Assembly (NCBI RefSeq): GCF_000745475.1
Contig: NZ_JQJJ01000010.1
Span: 310,001 to 374,000, forward strand
Reading direction: 5' to 3'
Source: Allobosea sp. UNC402CLCol
GTDB lineage: Bacteria; Pseudomonadota; Alphaproteobacteria; Rhizobiales; Beijerinckiaceae
Length of the DNA stretch: 64,000 nt
A model generated the notes under the pieces. The model saw nothing but the letters and a program-made list of their open reading frames with translations. It was not told the DNA's origin and searched no databases. The translations under genes were made by a program, and so were the position numbers. Below, piece after piece: positions 15,716-24,131 of the stretch; position 1 is the first letter of the stretch; every line of letters begins with the position of its first letter.

Positions 15716-15880
15716 TCACTTTGGCTTTCCCGTTTGCTGCTCGGCCTGTTCGGCCATGAATCGCTTGAATCCACCTGCTGGCTTGGCGGCAATTAGCGCC
15801 GTGACTGCCCGCTCAAGCTCAGCAGCGGAAGCAGTCCTGCAGAGCCCACCATGGCCTTTCCCACCCTCCCTCCCGTGACC
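15716..15880 (-). other. Open frame continuing after a stop, possible lost or extended C-terminus
   Basis: Immediately after the TGA at 15883-15881 the same frame stays open for 54 more codons to a TGA at 15718-15716. The last 35 residues look protein-like (AELERAVTALIAAKPAGGF, then RFMAEQAEQQTGKPK), but the stretch has no ATG, GTG or TTG start. It could be a separated C-terminal segment, a small gene with a changed start, or chance. The remaining bases 15579-15715 show nothing. Confidence 0.3.
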
Positions 15881-16333
15881 TCAATGCAGACTGGTCGGAG
15901 CTACTGGCTCGGCCAACAGTGTCTCTAGACGTGCCTTTGTCAGCGCCTTCCCACCAAGCCAGTGGTCCTTGAGCGCCTTCCTGATGAGCTTCCGACCGAC
16001 GCCATCTGTCTTGAAGACCATGTTGAGCGTATCGCTGCGGACCTCGTTATGGGCAGGCGTTGCCGGAAGGAGGGCGACCTCTACGACTCTGACATCGGTC
16101 AGCTTGCCGACCCAGTCATAAAGCATCTGAACGCAATGGGTGTCACGCAGGTTCGCAGGCAGTCTCAGGTTCCTCAGGTTATGATTCGCGATGTGGGCCT
16201 GCGATAGGCTACTCCCCTTGAATACGCCTGCGCTCAGGCACCAATTGAAATATTCAGGGTCTTTGAACGCGATATGGGCAATTAAGCAGCCATCATATCG
16301 GTATTTTCCAAAATCAATCGTATTCCATTTCAT
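15881..16333 (-). CDS. Hypothetical protein near the Rep gene
   Basis: 150 residues from ATG 16333, preceded by AAAGGAAT; an ATG at 16360 adds 9 residues. The N-terminus (WNTIDFGKYRYDG, then AFKDPEYFNWCL) resembles the short FGKY...DPxYFxW module found at the ends of some exonucleases and in small plasmid or phage proteins, by memory. No catalytic site was seen. It follows the ribbon-helix-helix gene on the same strand, overlapping or nearly so, and is probably part of the replication region. Confidence 0.55.
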   Translation of the reverse strand: MKWNTIDFGKYRYDGCLIAHIAFKDPEYFNWCLSAGVFKGSSLSQAHIANHNLRNLRLPANLRDTHCVQMLYDWVGKLTDVRVVEVALLPATPAHNEVRSDTLNMVFKTDGVGRKLIRKALKDHWLGGKALTKARLETLLAEPVAPTSLH

Positions 16334-16356
16334 AAAATTATTCCTTTCAATAATTT

Positions 16357-16542
16357 TCATGTGTTATTAGTGATCGCAAGGCGGACCGCCGCCCTGTCTC
16401 GATTGTCCAAATATAGTCTGATCGCTTTGCGAATTAAGAAGTTGCGTGAAGCACCGGTGTCCGCCGTGATCGTGTTCAGGCGATCCACCAGCTCCTGGTC
16501 GCAAAGGATCTCGACTCTTACTCGCGAATGATGATTTTGCAT
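16357..16542 (-). CDS. Ribbon-helix-helix DNA-binding protein
   Basis: 61 residues with the CopG/MetJ-type fold: beta strand RVRVEILCDQELVDRL, then the helices DTGASRNFLIRKAIRLYLD. GGGAGG precedes the ATG by four bases. Such proteins control copy number or replication and transfer genes on plasmids. It stands 111 bases downstream of the Rep gene on the same strand. Confidence 0.8.
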   Translation of the reverse strand: MQNHHSRVRVEILCDQELVDRLNTITADTGASRNFLIRKAIRLYLDNRDRAAVRLAITNNT

Positions 16543-16653
16543 GATGCCTCCCGCTCTCCCGGTTGAACCCGGTCCTTGTATTTATCGAGGGGGCGCGGCT
16601 CCTCGATCCAGCAAGGTGGCAGTCAGGCAGATCACCCAGCGTCCGGATGTGAC

Positions 16654-17478
16654 CTAGTGGAGGGTCTCGGACTTGCTCGCCAAGGCGGCATGGAAATTCT
16701 CACGACGGATCATCCACATATCGTGAGATACGGCTTCCTTGCTCCATCCGTATTGATTGCAGACCAGTTCAGGCATCACGCCGTTGTCGAGCTTGAACTC
16801 GTGGTCCTGATAGCAATGCTTGAACAGATATCTCGCCCTCTTAGGAAGGCTTTGAGGATCGACATATTGAACGTCGATCCCGTTCTTTCCCGCTTCAGGG
16901 ACTGCCTGCCCCCATAGCTCAGCAATGAGAGCCCTCAATGTCTGGATATCAATATCGAGCCTCAGCAGGATATGGACATGAGGAGCAACGAGATTGCCCT
17001 CATCGTCGAAATGCTCCATCACTACGAGGAAGAACGGCCATTTTTCCACTGGCTTTTCTTTCAAATATGGATCAACTCGAAGGAGTATATCCCTCAAGAG
17101 ATCGATAGTTGTATGATATAGCTTTTGCGTTTTACCATCCCTATCATAGCGATACCATCGATTATCGTGACAAGCATCCATAGACAATGTAATGAAATAG
17201 TTCGGACTCTCTTCAATCACCTCGATTGACGATAGCTTTCTATGAGCAACCCTAGATTGCTTATCATTCAATCGATTTTGAACCCTTAGGAGGGTTGCCA
17301 GTTCAACTTTATCCTCTGCAAACGCGATCTTCTGGGTCAGAGTCTGACCGTTCTTGCGCGTTTTGGTGAGAGATTCACCGTTAGCCAATCTATCGTTGTA
17401 TGACTTGATCAACGATAGGATTTCGTCCGTATGTTGAGACTTATGTTTAGATTTAGTATATCTTTGGTCTAATCCCAT
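16654..17478 (-). CDS. HUH-endonuclease replication initiator (Rep-like)
   Basis: 274 residues with all three rolling-circle Rep motifs: motif I NYFITLSMD (93-101), motif II PHVHILL with the metal-binding HVH at 167-169, and motif III YLFK at 217-220, where Tyr217 would nick DNA and Lys220 assist. The N-terminal 90 residues are basic and helical. The protein would cut one strand at the element's origin and stay linked to the 5' end, allowing replication or transfer of an excised circle. The gene is AT-richer than the host. The 485-base region upstream holds several hairpins. Confidence 0.85.
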   Translation of the reverse strand: MGLDQRYTKSKHKSQHTDEILSLIKSYNDRLANGESLTKTRKNGQTLTQKIAFAEDKVELATLLRVQNRLNDKQSRVAHRKLSSIEVIEESPNYFITLSMDACHDNRWYRYDRDGKTQKLYHTTIDLLRDILLRVDPYLKEKPVEKWPFFLVVMEHFDDEGNLVAPHVHILLRLDIDIQTLRALIAELWGQAVPEAGKNGIDVQYVDPQSLPKRARYLFKHCYQDHEFKLDNGVMPELVCNQYGWSKEAVSHDMWMIRRENFHAALASKSETLH

Positions 17479-17963
17479 TGTTCAAACTCTCTTTCATGAT
17501 ATTCAAATCGTTTCGATTTGAAGTCGCGCCGCGACTACGTTTTGTATTGTATTTGTATATGTGATACCATGCATTATTCTTTGGATTGAAATTTTGCATG
17601 ATTCGGAAACTCGTCTAGGGATTTCTCCTAGACAAAGGTTTGTGATAGGCAAACCATCACGGCATGCCTTTCGATCTTGGTCGAGAGATTGTTAGTGTTT
17701 GACGAGCCGACAAAATCGGACTAGTAAAAATCTCTATTTGATTTTATTTATCGGTACCGCTCGATTGAGATGGCCAATCGAGAGAAATATTTCGCCATGT
17801 GATATTATTGCGCATGAGGATCTGCAGCCGGCCCTATTTGGGAGCCGAACTTAAGTCCAGAAAGCAGCAGGGCGGGCTCTTGATTCGAGTACGCTGCACG
17901 TTTGTTTGCTGAAGTGAGGCCGGAGGGGAGGCTCCATGTGTCCTTGGGCTTCAGCTGATCACC
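17479..17963. other. Hairpin-rich intergenic region, candidate replication origin
   Basis: No gene was seen. Hairpins: AGTCGC-GCC-GCGACT at 17522-17536; GTCTAGG-GATTTCT-CCTAGAC at 17613-17633; GGTTTG-N7-CAAACC at 17637-17655. The rest is AT-rich on the Rep side. This lies directly upstream of the HUH Rep, where a nick site would be expected. Confidence 0.5.
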
Positions 17964-18200
17964 CTACTGCGCGATTGCGATGTGGCGCGACGTCAGTCGA
18001 GACGGCTCGCGAACGGGCAGTGCATGAAGCCAAGCCACTGCGTCGTCATACAGAATGATGGTCTTTCCCCCGGCCTTTCTAGCTATGAGGCGGCCAGCGG
18101 CGATGTCTTCGAAAATTGTAGAGCGCCCACGTCCTGAAGCTTGAATTAGCCCCTTAATGTCGTAAGCGAGAGGGAAAATAGGTTTGGTCTTCTTCGTCAT
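17964..18200 (-). CDS. AlpA-like helix-turn-helix regulator / excisionase
   Basis: 78 residues. The pattern DIKGLIQASGRGRSTIFEDI, then GRLIARKAGGKTIILYDDAVAWLHALP is a MerR-like winged helix-turn-helix as in AlpA and excisionase-type proteins. AAAGG precedes the ATG by 9 bases. AlpA-type proteins typically activate the integrase or direct excision, and this one lies between rep and int on the same strand. Confidence 0.8.
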   Translation of the reverse strand: MTKKTKPIFPLAYDIKGLIQASGRGRSTIFEDIAAGRLIARKAGGKTIILYDDAVAWLHALPVREPSRLTSRHIAIAQ

Positions 18201-18587
18201 GTGTAAATCACCTTTTCAAATGGATTTCCTTTCAAGATTGATAAATCAAGTTCGAATCTGACGTTGTCTCTTAATTGCCCAATCTATGACTTGGGTTATT
18301 TCACATATTTCCTCGGAGGTCAACCTTTTTTCTTGGGGATCGAAAGATTTTAAAAGTAACAAATTCTCCTAATTAAGTAGTATTTGATCAATAACTACAA
18401 TATTTTGCACTCTAAATTAAAGTATATGGCTTATTATATTACGTTACTCGAAGTTGACGTTATATAGATTGGTGAATTCGAAGTTGAAGTGAATATAGAA
18501 TGTCAAAATTATATTCGATAGTAGCGCGAGATTCTGTGCGTACCGTGAGGGTTTTGCTGAAATCGGGGGCTGTATTGTAGGCTTGGA
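18201..18587. other. AT-rich intergenic region between integrase and AlpA-like gene
   Basis: About 387 bases with very low GC, including long A/T runs around 18,340-18,440. No convincing gene; open frames there overlap the integrase C-terminus in another frame. It must contain the promoter of the AlpA-like gene. Confidence 0.4.
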
Positions 18588-19853
18588 CTACTTTCCAGCT
18601 CTCCCGAAGCGCGTAGCACTCTCGCTCGGCAGGGTGCTCGCTGCAGGAGAGACGGGCTGCGACGTGAGTGGAGCTGACGGTTTGGACAAAAACTGGCACC
18701 ATGCCTCCATCAGCTTCCGTCGTCTTTCCAAAGCATCTCCTCGCCGATAGGCCCGCTGCGTCTCGTCGCCAACTGAATGAGACAGCGCGGCTTCCGCAAG
18801 CTCTCTGGGAAAGTTAGTTCGCTCGCCGCACCAATCTCGAAACGACGAACGAAAGCCATGCTGTGTGAATTCCGACGCGCCCATACGTCGTAACAGCATT
18901 TCCATCGCCATTCCCGACAGCGGCTTGTCGGTCTTCTGGCCGGGGAAGACGAAATCGCTGATCTTCGTGCGCTTCTGCCTCTCGACGATGCTCACTGCGC
19001 TTGTGCTCAATGGCACGCGATGGGGCTTCCCGTTCTTCATTCTCTCGCGAGGGATGGTCCAAACTCTCGAATCGAGATTGAACTCCTCCCACCGGGCGCC
19101 GAGAGCCTCATTGGCGCGGCTTGCATTTAAGATTGCAAAATCTAGGGCGGCGGCAGCTGTTGCATCTCGGAGGCGCAGCTTGGCAACGAATGTGGGAACG
19201 TCTGCATACGGCATTGCGGCGTGGTGTCCGCGCGCAAGCTTGGTTCGCTGGGACAGCAATGTTTGCAGATGGCCACGCCAACGAGCAGGGTTCTCCCAAG
19301 GCGAGGCGATCTCGCCTTTAGCCTTGGCTGCATCAAGAACGCGCTCAATGCGTCCGCGCACCCTTGAGGCTGTCTCCTGTTTAGTTTGCCAAAGAGGCTG
19401 GAGAATTCTCAGAATGTCAGCGGTCTCCACGTCCTGCAGGGCCTTTCCTCGGATCGGCAACGCATAGTGCTCCAGCGCCCTTTTCCATTGGGCTCGGTGG
19501 CGAACGTTCTTGAAGCCGGGAACGATTGAGCGGAGCAACTCGTCGGCAGACTCACCAAATGTTTTCGGGGCCTTGCGAGCGGCATTCGCCTTCCGGGCGT
19601 CTATAGGATTGATCCCTGCGGATACCGAGGCTCTGGCAGCTGCGGCTTTATCTCTTGCGCCAGCGAGGGTCGTTCCCCTGAGGCCGCCTAGACCCATCTC
19701 CTTGCGTTTGCTCTGCCACCTAAAAACAAAAAGCCATCTGCGCGCCCCGCTGGTATCGACGACGAGATAGAGGCCGCCGCCGTCGCTATGAAGCCCCGGC
19801 GCCTTCAATGTCTTCACTTGAAGGGCCGTTAGCTTGTGAAGCTTCTGTCCCAT
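18588..19853 (-). CDS. Tyrosine integrase of the island (P4-type, DUF4102 N-terminus)
   Basis: 421 residues from ATG 19853, which follows GAGGCGAT; a first ATG at 19877 lies within the arm-type repeat and is less likely. The N-terminus (LHKLTALQVKTLKAPGLHSDGGGLYLVV) is the DUF4102 arm-binding module. The catalytic domain has RANEALGARWEEF (Arg I), HGFRSSFRDW (HxxR) and AYRRGD with the nucleophilic Tyr after ALSHSVGDET. Members of this group integrate into tRNA 3' ends, matching the site here. It reads leftward from attR. Confidence 0.95.
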   Translation of the reverse strand: MGQKLHKLTALQVKTLKAPGLHSDGGGLYLVVDTSGARRWLFVFRWQSKRKEMGLGGLRGTTLAGARDKAAAARASVSAGINPIDARKANAARKAPKTFGESADELLRSIVPGFKNVRHRAQWKRALEHYALPIRGKALQDVETADILRILQPLWQTKQETASRVRGRIERVLDAAKAKGEIASPWENPARWRGHLQTLLSQRTKLARGHHAAMPYADVPTFVAKLRLRDATAAAALDFAILNASRANEALGARWEEFNLDSRVWTIPRERMKNGKPHRVPLSTSAVSIVERQKRTKISDFVFPGQKTDKPLSGMAMEMLLRRMGASEFTQHGFRSSFRDWCGERTNFPRELAEAALSHSVGDETQRAYRRGDALERRRKLMEAWCQFLSKPSAPLTSQPVSPAASTLPSESATRFGRAGK

Positions 19854-19868
19854 ATCGCCTCGATTCCA

Positions 19869-19886
19869 CCCTAACATTTACCCTAA
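19869..19886 (+). repeat. Putative integrase arm-type site, right copy
   Basis: CCCTAACATTTACCCTAA, identical and co-oriented with 5130-5147. It lies just upstream of the integrase start, so integrase bound here could also repress its own gene. Confidence 0.7.
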
Positions 19887-20005
19887 TAGGAACGAGGTAT
19901 CGTACTGGATTGATCTGGACGGAACTAGCAAAAAGCGATGATTATATCGGTAGAATTCGCGGAATTTTGGTCCAAGGCGCACTGCTATGGACCATAGTTC
20001 GGCGT

Positions 20006-20021
20006 CCTTCCGGGACGCCAT
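20006..20021 (+). repeat. attR core repeat
   Basis: CCTTCCGGGACGCCAT, identical to 5058-5073 at the tRNA-Arg 3' end. The sequence beyond returns to high-GC host DNA. Confidence 0.9.
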
Positions 20022-20196
20022 TTTACCCTCCCGTTCCCATCTGAGAATCGGCTCGGCCATGGCATCGGGCCGGACGGCGGAATCCGCTTTTCCCGAACCA
20101 TCCGATGCAACACCAGGCAGATCGATCGCCGTTATCGCGCCCGGCAGGGCGCGCGGCGATCTAGGCGTCAGGTTTCCGGCAAGCTATGCAGGGGGC

Positions 20197-20787
20197 ATGG
20201 ATACCGTCGCGCCGCAAGAGCTGTTCTCCCATGTCCGCATCGTCATGGGCATGGTGATCGGCCTCGGCATCACCCGCATGCTCCTGGGCATTGCCGGCTT
20301 CATCCAGCATCCCGGCCGCAATCGCGTCTCGCTGCTGCACATGCTCTGGGTCGGCTCGATCCTGCTCGAGCTGGCGCTGTTCTGGTGGTGGGAGTTCGCG
20401 CTGTCGCGGATCCCGAGCTGGAGCTTCGGCGTCTTCCTGTTCCTGATCGGCTATGCCGTCGTGCTCTATCTGCTCGCGGCGCTGCTCTTCCCGGATTCGA
20501 TTGCGGAATATGCCGGCTACGAGGATTTCTTCATCAAGCGGCGGCGCTGGTTCTTCGGGCTGCTCGCCGTCGCCTTCCTGCTCGACGTCGTCGACACGCT
20601 GATCAAGGGGCTCGACCATTGGAGCCAGCTCAGCAGCGATTATCTGCTGCAGGTGCCGATCGGCTTGGCCTTCTGCGTCGTCGGCAGCATCTGGGCGGAT
20701 CGCCGCCTGCAGATCGCGATCGCCATCACCCACCTCGTCTATCAGTTCTACTGGATCATCCGCCTCCTCTCCGCCATGCACGGATAG
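20197..20787 (+). CDS. Multi-pass membrane protein, unknown
   Basis: 196 residues from ATG 20197 (preceded by AGGGGG); a longer frame from 19987 would begin inside attR and is unlikely. Five or six hydrophobic segments are spaced through the protein, with charged loops such as FFIKRRRWFFG. No family recognised. It is the first host gene to the right of the island and points away from it. It ends 4 bases before the stop of the convergent tenA-like gene. Confidence 0.7.
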   Translation: MDTVAPQELFSHVRIVMGMVIGLGITRMLLGIAGFIQHPGRNRVSLLHMLWVGSILLELALFWWWEFALSRIPSWSFGVFLFLIGYAVVLYLLAALLFPDSIAEYAGYEDFFIKRRRWFFGLLAVAFLLDVVDTLIKGLDHWSQLSSDYLLQVPIGLAFCVVGSIWADRRLQIAIAITHLVYQFYWIIRLLSAMHG

Positions 20788-20790
20788 GGT

Positions 20791-21471
20791 TCAGGTTCTG
20801 GTCTCGGTCAGCGCCATCTGCCAGAAATCGGCCTCCAGCCGCGAGGCCTTGGCGAAGAGGGCGGTGAGCTCGGCGAAGCGGCGCTCGGTCATCGCGCGCG
20901 CGGCGAGATCGTCGAGATGGCGGCGGGCTTCTGCGGCGACCTGCTGATAGGTCTCCCCGGCATATTCGCCGATCCAGTCGCGATAGGGATGGTTGGCAAG
21001 CGCTTCGATGCCCACCGGCGTAAGGGTGCGGCCGATCTCGGCATAGCCGATGACGCAAGGCGCGAGCGCGACATGCAGGTCGAGCAGGTCGCCCGCCATG
21101 CCGCAATCGAGCACGAAGCGGGTATAGGCGATGGTGGCCTGATGCTCCGGCGCGGCTTCGATCGCCTCGGGCGAGAGGCCCCAGCGGCCGCAGAGCCGGA
21201 CATGCAGATCCATCTCGACATCGAGGATGGCGTCGAGGCCCGCCTTGGCGGCGCGCATATCGGCGAGGCTGCGGCCCTTGTAGATCGCCAGTGCATAGGC
21301 GCGCGCGAACTGGATCAGGAAGAGATAATCCTGGACGAGGTAGTAGCGGAAGGCCTCCTGCGGCAGGGTGCCTGCGCCCATCCGGCGGACGAAGTCGTGA
21401 TCGACGTAAGATTGCCAGTCGCTGCTGGCTGCGGCCTTCAATCGCGCGAAGAGATCCATCTCAGTGCTCAT
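20791..21471 (-). CDS. tenA: TenA family protein with catalytic Cys (aminopyrimidine aminohydrolase type)
   Basis: 226 residues from ATG 21471 (ATG 21459 also possible). All-helical TenA fold: RYYLVQDYLFLIQFARAYA in the N-terminal part and LAPCVIGYAEIG, where the Cys is the usual nucleophile of class C TenA. These enzymes hydrolyse aminomethyl-HMP for thiamin salvage. It overlaps the end of a second TenA-family gene by a few bases, so both are one transcription unit. No TPP riboswitch was seen upstream. Confidence 0.85.
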   Translation of the reverse strand: MSTEMDLFARLKAAASSDWQSYVDHDFVRRMGAGTLPQEAFRYYLVQDYLFLIQFARAYALAIYKGRSLADMRAAKAGLDAILDVEMDLHVRLCGRWGLSPEAIEAAPEHQATIAYTRFVLDCGMAGDLLDLHVALAPCVIGYAEIGRTLTPVGIEALANHPYRDWIGEYAGETYQQVAAEARRHLDDLAARAMTERRFAELTALFAKASRLEADFWQMALTETRT

Positions 21472-22105
21472 AGGCGGAGTCGAAAAAGGCCAGCTCAAGC
21501 GCGACCGCGCGCAGGAAGAAATCGCGGCTCAACGCCGCCTCGGCCGGGCCGACGCGGTCGAGTTCGGCGCGCAGGAAGGCGACGAAATCGCGGAAGTCGG
21601 GATTGTCGTGCAGGCTGATCCATTCGGCATGGACGAAGTTCCGCGGCAGCGGCGCCGTCGCCTTCGTCGCCCAGTCGAGATAGAGCCACTCCGCCACGTT
21701 CAGGACGGCCAGGGCGGCGGCGTAGGAGCGGGTCGCGGCGGCGTCCCGCATGATCGTCTTGAAGCCGGCCGTGGCCTGCGTGTCCGGGGGCTGCTCGCGC
21801 TCGGCGGCGGTCACGCCGAGCGCTTGGAAGGCGCGCAGGAAATAGGTGTTCTCCTCGCCTGAGACCATGCCGATGAAACGGCCGAAGCGCAGCCGCGCCT
21901 CGAAGCTGTCGGTGGTGGCGACGGCCGCGCCGAGCAAGGTGAGGAAGGCGTCGAGAAAGCGGTGGTCCTGGATCAGGTAGCGCGCCATCACGGCGTCGGA
22001 GATCGTTCCGGAGAGCAGCTCGCGCACGAAGCGATGCTCCGTCGCCTGCGACCAGAGCGGCTCGCTCGCCTGCCGCAAGGTCTCGCTGAAACGTTCGGTC
22101 ATCAT
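21461..22105 (-). CDS. TenA family protein, class E (no Cys)
   Basis: 214 residues with the TenA/PqqC-like helical fold: MARYLIQDHRFLDAFLTLLGAA and SGEENTYFLRAF, and NVAEWLYLDWATKA at the position of the Cys motif. No cysteine occurs there, and a Glu stands in, as in class E TenA, which in plants and some bacteria act on formylaminopyrimidines or aminopyrimidines. The pair with the class C gene suggests two steps of thiamin degradation product salvage. Confidence 0.8.
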   Translation of the reverse strand: MMTERFSETLRQASEPLWSQATEHRFVRELLSGTISDAVMARYLIQDHRFLDAFLTLLGAAVATTDSFEARLRFGRFIGMVSGEENTYFLRAFQALGVTAAEREQPPDTQATAGFKTIMRDAAATRSYAAALAVLNVAEWLYLDWATKATAPLPRNFVHAEWISLHDNPDFRDFVAFLRAELDRVGPAEAALSRDFFLRAVALELAFFDSAYEH

Positions 22106-22241
22106 GTCGTCTCCGGAAGGGCACGCATCACGGCAGCGCCGGATCCGGGCAATCTAGGCGCGCCGGGAATTCCGCTCAACTCTTTGTTCCATATGGAAAA
22201 TTGGAACAGTTCGAAGATGCGAGGGTAGCCGCCGTGGGCGA

Positions 22242-22766
22242 TCAGGCGGTTGCGGTTCCGGCCTTCGCGAAGGGGGCGAAATGGCGGACGACCTGACGGT
22301 AGACGCCCTGCTTGAAGGGGATGATCAGCTCCGGCGTCTCGGCAAGCGGGGCCCAGCGCCAGGCGTCGAACTCGGCCTTGTGGCCGCCGGCGGGCGTGAG
22401 GATGTCGATTTCGCTTTCGGAGCCGGTGAAGCGGAAGGCGAACCAGCGCTGCGCCTGGCCGCGCCAGCGGCCTTTCCAGGCCTCCTGGCCGATATCGACC
22501 GGCAGATCGTAGCTCAGCCAGCCCGGCGCCTCGGCCAGGAGCTCGACGGAGGTGATGTTGGTCTCCTCCTGCAATTCGCGCCGGGCGGCTTCCAGCGGCG
22601 TCTCGCCCTTGTCGATGCCGCCTTGCGGCATCTGCCAGGCATGGCCGGGGGCGACATGCTCGCGCTTGGTCTTGTCGGCGCGCCGGCCGATGAAGACGAG
22701 GCCTTCGGCATTGAACAGGGCGAGACCCACGCAGGGGCGGTAGCCTTCGGGGGCGGCGTCGGTCAT
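22242..22766 (-). CDS. rppH: RNA pyrophosphohydrolase RppH
   Basis: 174 residues with the Nudix box at 49-71 ([20 protein letters not shown]). RppH removes pyrophosphate from 5'-triphosphate RNA, starting mRNA decay; in many alphaproteobacteria it also hydrolyses Ap4A. The N-terminal [11 protein letters not shown] and WQMPQGG are family-typical. The ATG overlaps the stop of the preceding deacetylase gene (ATGA), showing translational coupling. Confidence 0.93.
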   Translation of the reverse strand: MTDAAPEGYRPCVGLALFNAEGLVFIGRRADKTKREHVAPGHAWQMPQGGIDKGETPLEAARRELQEETNITSVELLAEAPGWLSYDLPVDIGQEAWKGRWRGQAQRWFAFRFTGSESEIDILTPAGGHKAEFDAWRWAPLAETPELIIPFKQGVYRQVVRHFAPFAKAGTATA

Positions 22767-24019
22767 CGCGGAGATCCGGTCGGGAGAGAGCCTGCGGGGC
22801 GCGAGCCTGGGCCGAGCGAGCCTGTGCTCTTGGGGTTGCGGAAACCCCGCGCGGCGCTCACCGGCACGATCGCGATCTTCTTCGCTTCAAGGGATTGCGC
22901 CCATTGCGCGATCCGCTCGATCGAGACGGGCAGGGCGCTCGCCGCCGCGACGACGATGCCCTGGTCGCGCGCCATCGCTTCCAGATTGGCGAGTTCCTTG
23001 TCGATGGCGTCGGCGCGCGCCACCGTGTCGATGGTCCGGTCGATCCTGAGCGCCGGGATCTGGGCGCGGCTGGCCGCCGGCGCGAGCTGGCTGCGCGCCG
23101 AGGAGCCATCATCGACGACCAGGAGCCCGCGCCCGGCGAGATCGCGCAGGATCGGCGAGAGGGCGCCTTCATCCGCCGTCAGCCGGCCGCCGAGGAAGTT
23201 GATGATGCCGACATAGCCAGTGAAGCGGCCGAGCGACCAGTGCAGCTTGTCGAGATTGTCGGGGGCTTTCGGACCCGTCAGCAGCGTGTGCGGGCCGGGA
23301 TCGTTGTCGGGGTAGTCGAAGGGCTCCATCGGAAGCTGTAGGAAGACCTCGTGTCCTTCGCCCCGCGCGCGCTGGACGGTGCGTTCGAGCTCGGTGCCAT
23401 AGGGGGCGAAGGCGAGCGAAACCTGTGGCGGCAGCCGGGTGATCGCATCCGACGTGCCGCTCTGGCTGATGCCGAGGCCGCCGACGACGAGCGCCACCCG
23501 TCCGGCCGGCTTGGTCGCGGGGGCCGGGCCGAGCGGGCGGGCATAGATCTGCGCCGGGGTGGCGCCGTCCGGTCCGGCCTTCGGCAGCAGGCCGTAGCGC
23601 GTGCGCTCGACGAGGCGGTTGTCGGGGGCCGGGGCGAGCTTGATCTGGCCGGCGTCGTCGGGAACGGTGATGACGATGGCGCCGGGTGCGTCCGAATCCG
23701 GGCGGTAGACGGTGACGCCCGCATTGCTCTCGAGCTGCGCGGCGCTGGCGGGTCCGCGCGGGCCGGGATTGGTCGCGGCGTCCGGGCCGGTCGCGACGGC
23801 GACGGGCGGTGCGGCGCGCTTCTCGATGGTCGCGACGGCCATGGGTTCGCCGCCATCGGGATCGCGGCGCAGGGCGACGACGAGGAGGAGGCCGAGAAGC
23901 ACGGTGCCGACGAAGCCGGCCGCGGCGGTCGCAAGCCAGCGCCCCCACGGCCTGTTCGCGCGCGCAGGCTTGTCCTGGCCGAGCGGCCGGTTGAGGTCCG
24001 TGAGCGGCATTCCGGCCAA
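22763..24019 (-). CDS. Divergent polysaccharide deacetylase family protein
   Basis: 418 residues. N-terminal membrane anchor (about residues 27-49), a low-complexity linker, and a YibQ/DUF610-type domain: [16 protein letters not shown], then [32 protein letters not shown] and [10 protein letters not shown]. Metal-binding residues differ from active NodB deacetylases, as usual in this group. Its place beside envC and ctpA, together with YibQ position in other bacteria (next to envC), suggests an envelope role. Confidence 0.85.
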   Translation of the reverse strand: MAGMPLTDLNRPLGQDKPARANRPWGRWLATAAAGFVGTVLLGLLLVVALRRDPDGGEPMAVATIEKRAAPPVAVATGPDAATNPGPRGPASAAQLESNAGVTVYRPDSDAPGAIVITVPDDAGQIKLAPAPDNRLVERTRYGLLPKAGPDGATPAQIYARPLGPAPATKPAGRVALVVGGLGISQSGTSDAITRLPPQVSLAFAPYGTELERTVQRARGEGHEVFLQLPMEPFDYPDNDPGPHTLLTGPKAPDNLDKLHWSLGRFTGYVGIINFLGGRLTADEGALSPILRDLAGRGLLVVDDGSSARSQLAPAASRAQIPALRIDRTIDTVARADAIDKELANLEAMARDQGIVVAAASALPVSIERIAQWAQSLEAKKIAIVPVSAARGFRNPKSTGSLGPGSRPAGSLPTGSPR

Positions 24020-24131
24020 AGGTCAGCCGTCCTAACAGATTGCGACGCGGACCCGAATCAGTGGTCCGCGCGCTAGTCTTGTCGTCTTAGCCGCCCGCAG
24101 TCGAGCCCCGAGGCGCGCTCGGGGCCGCTCG

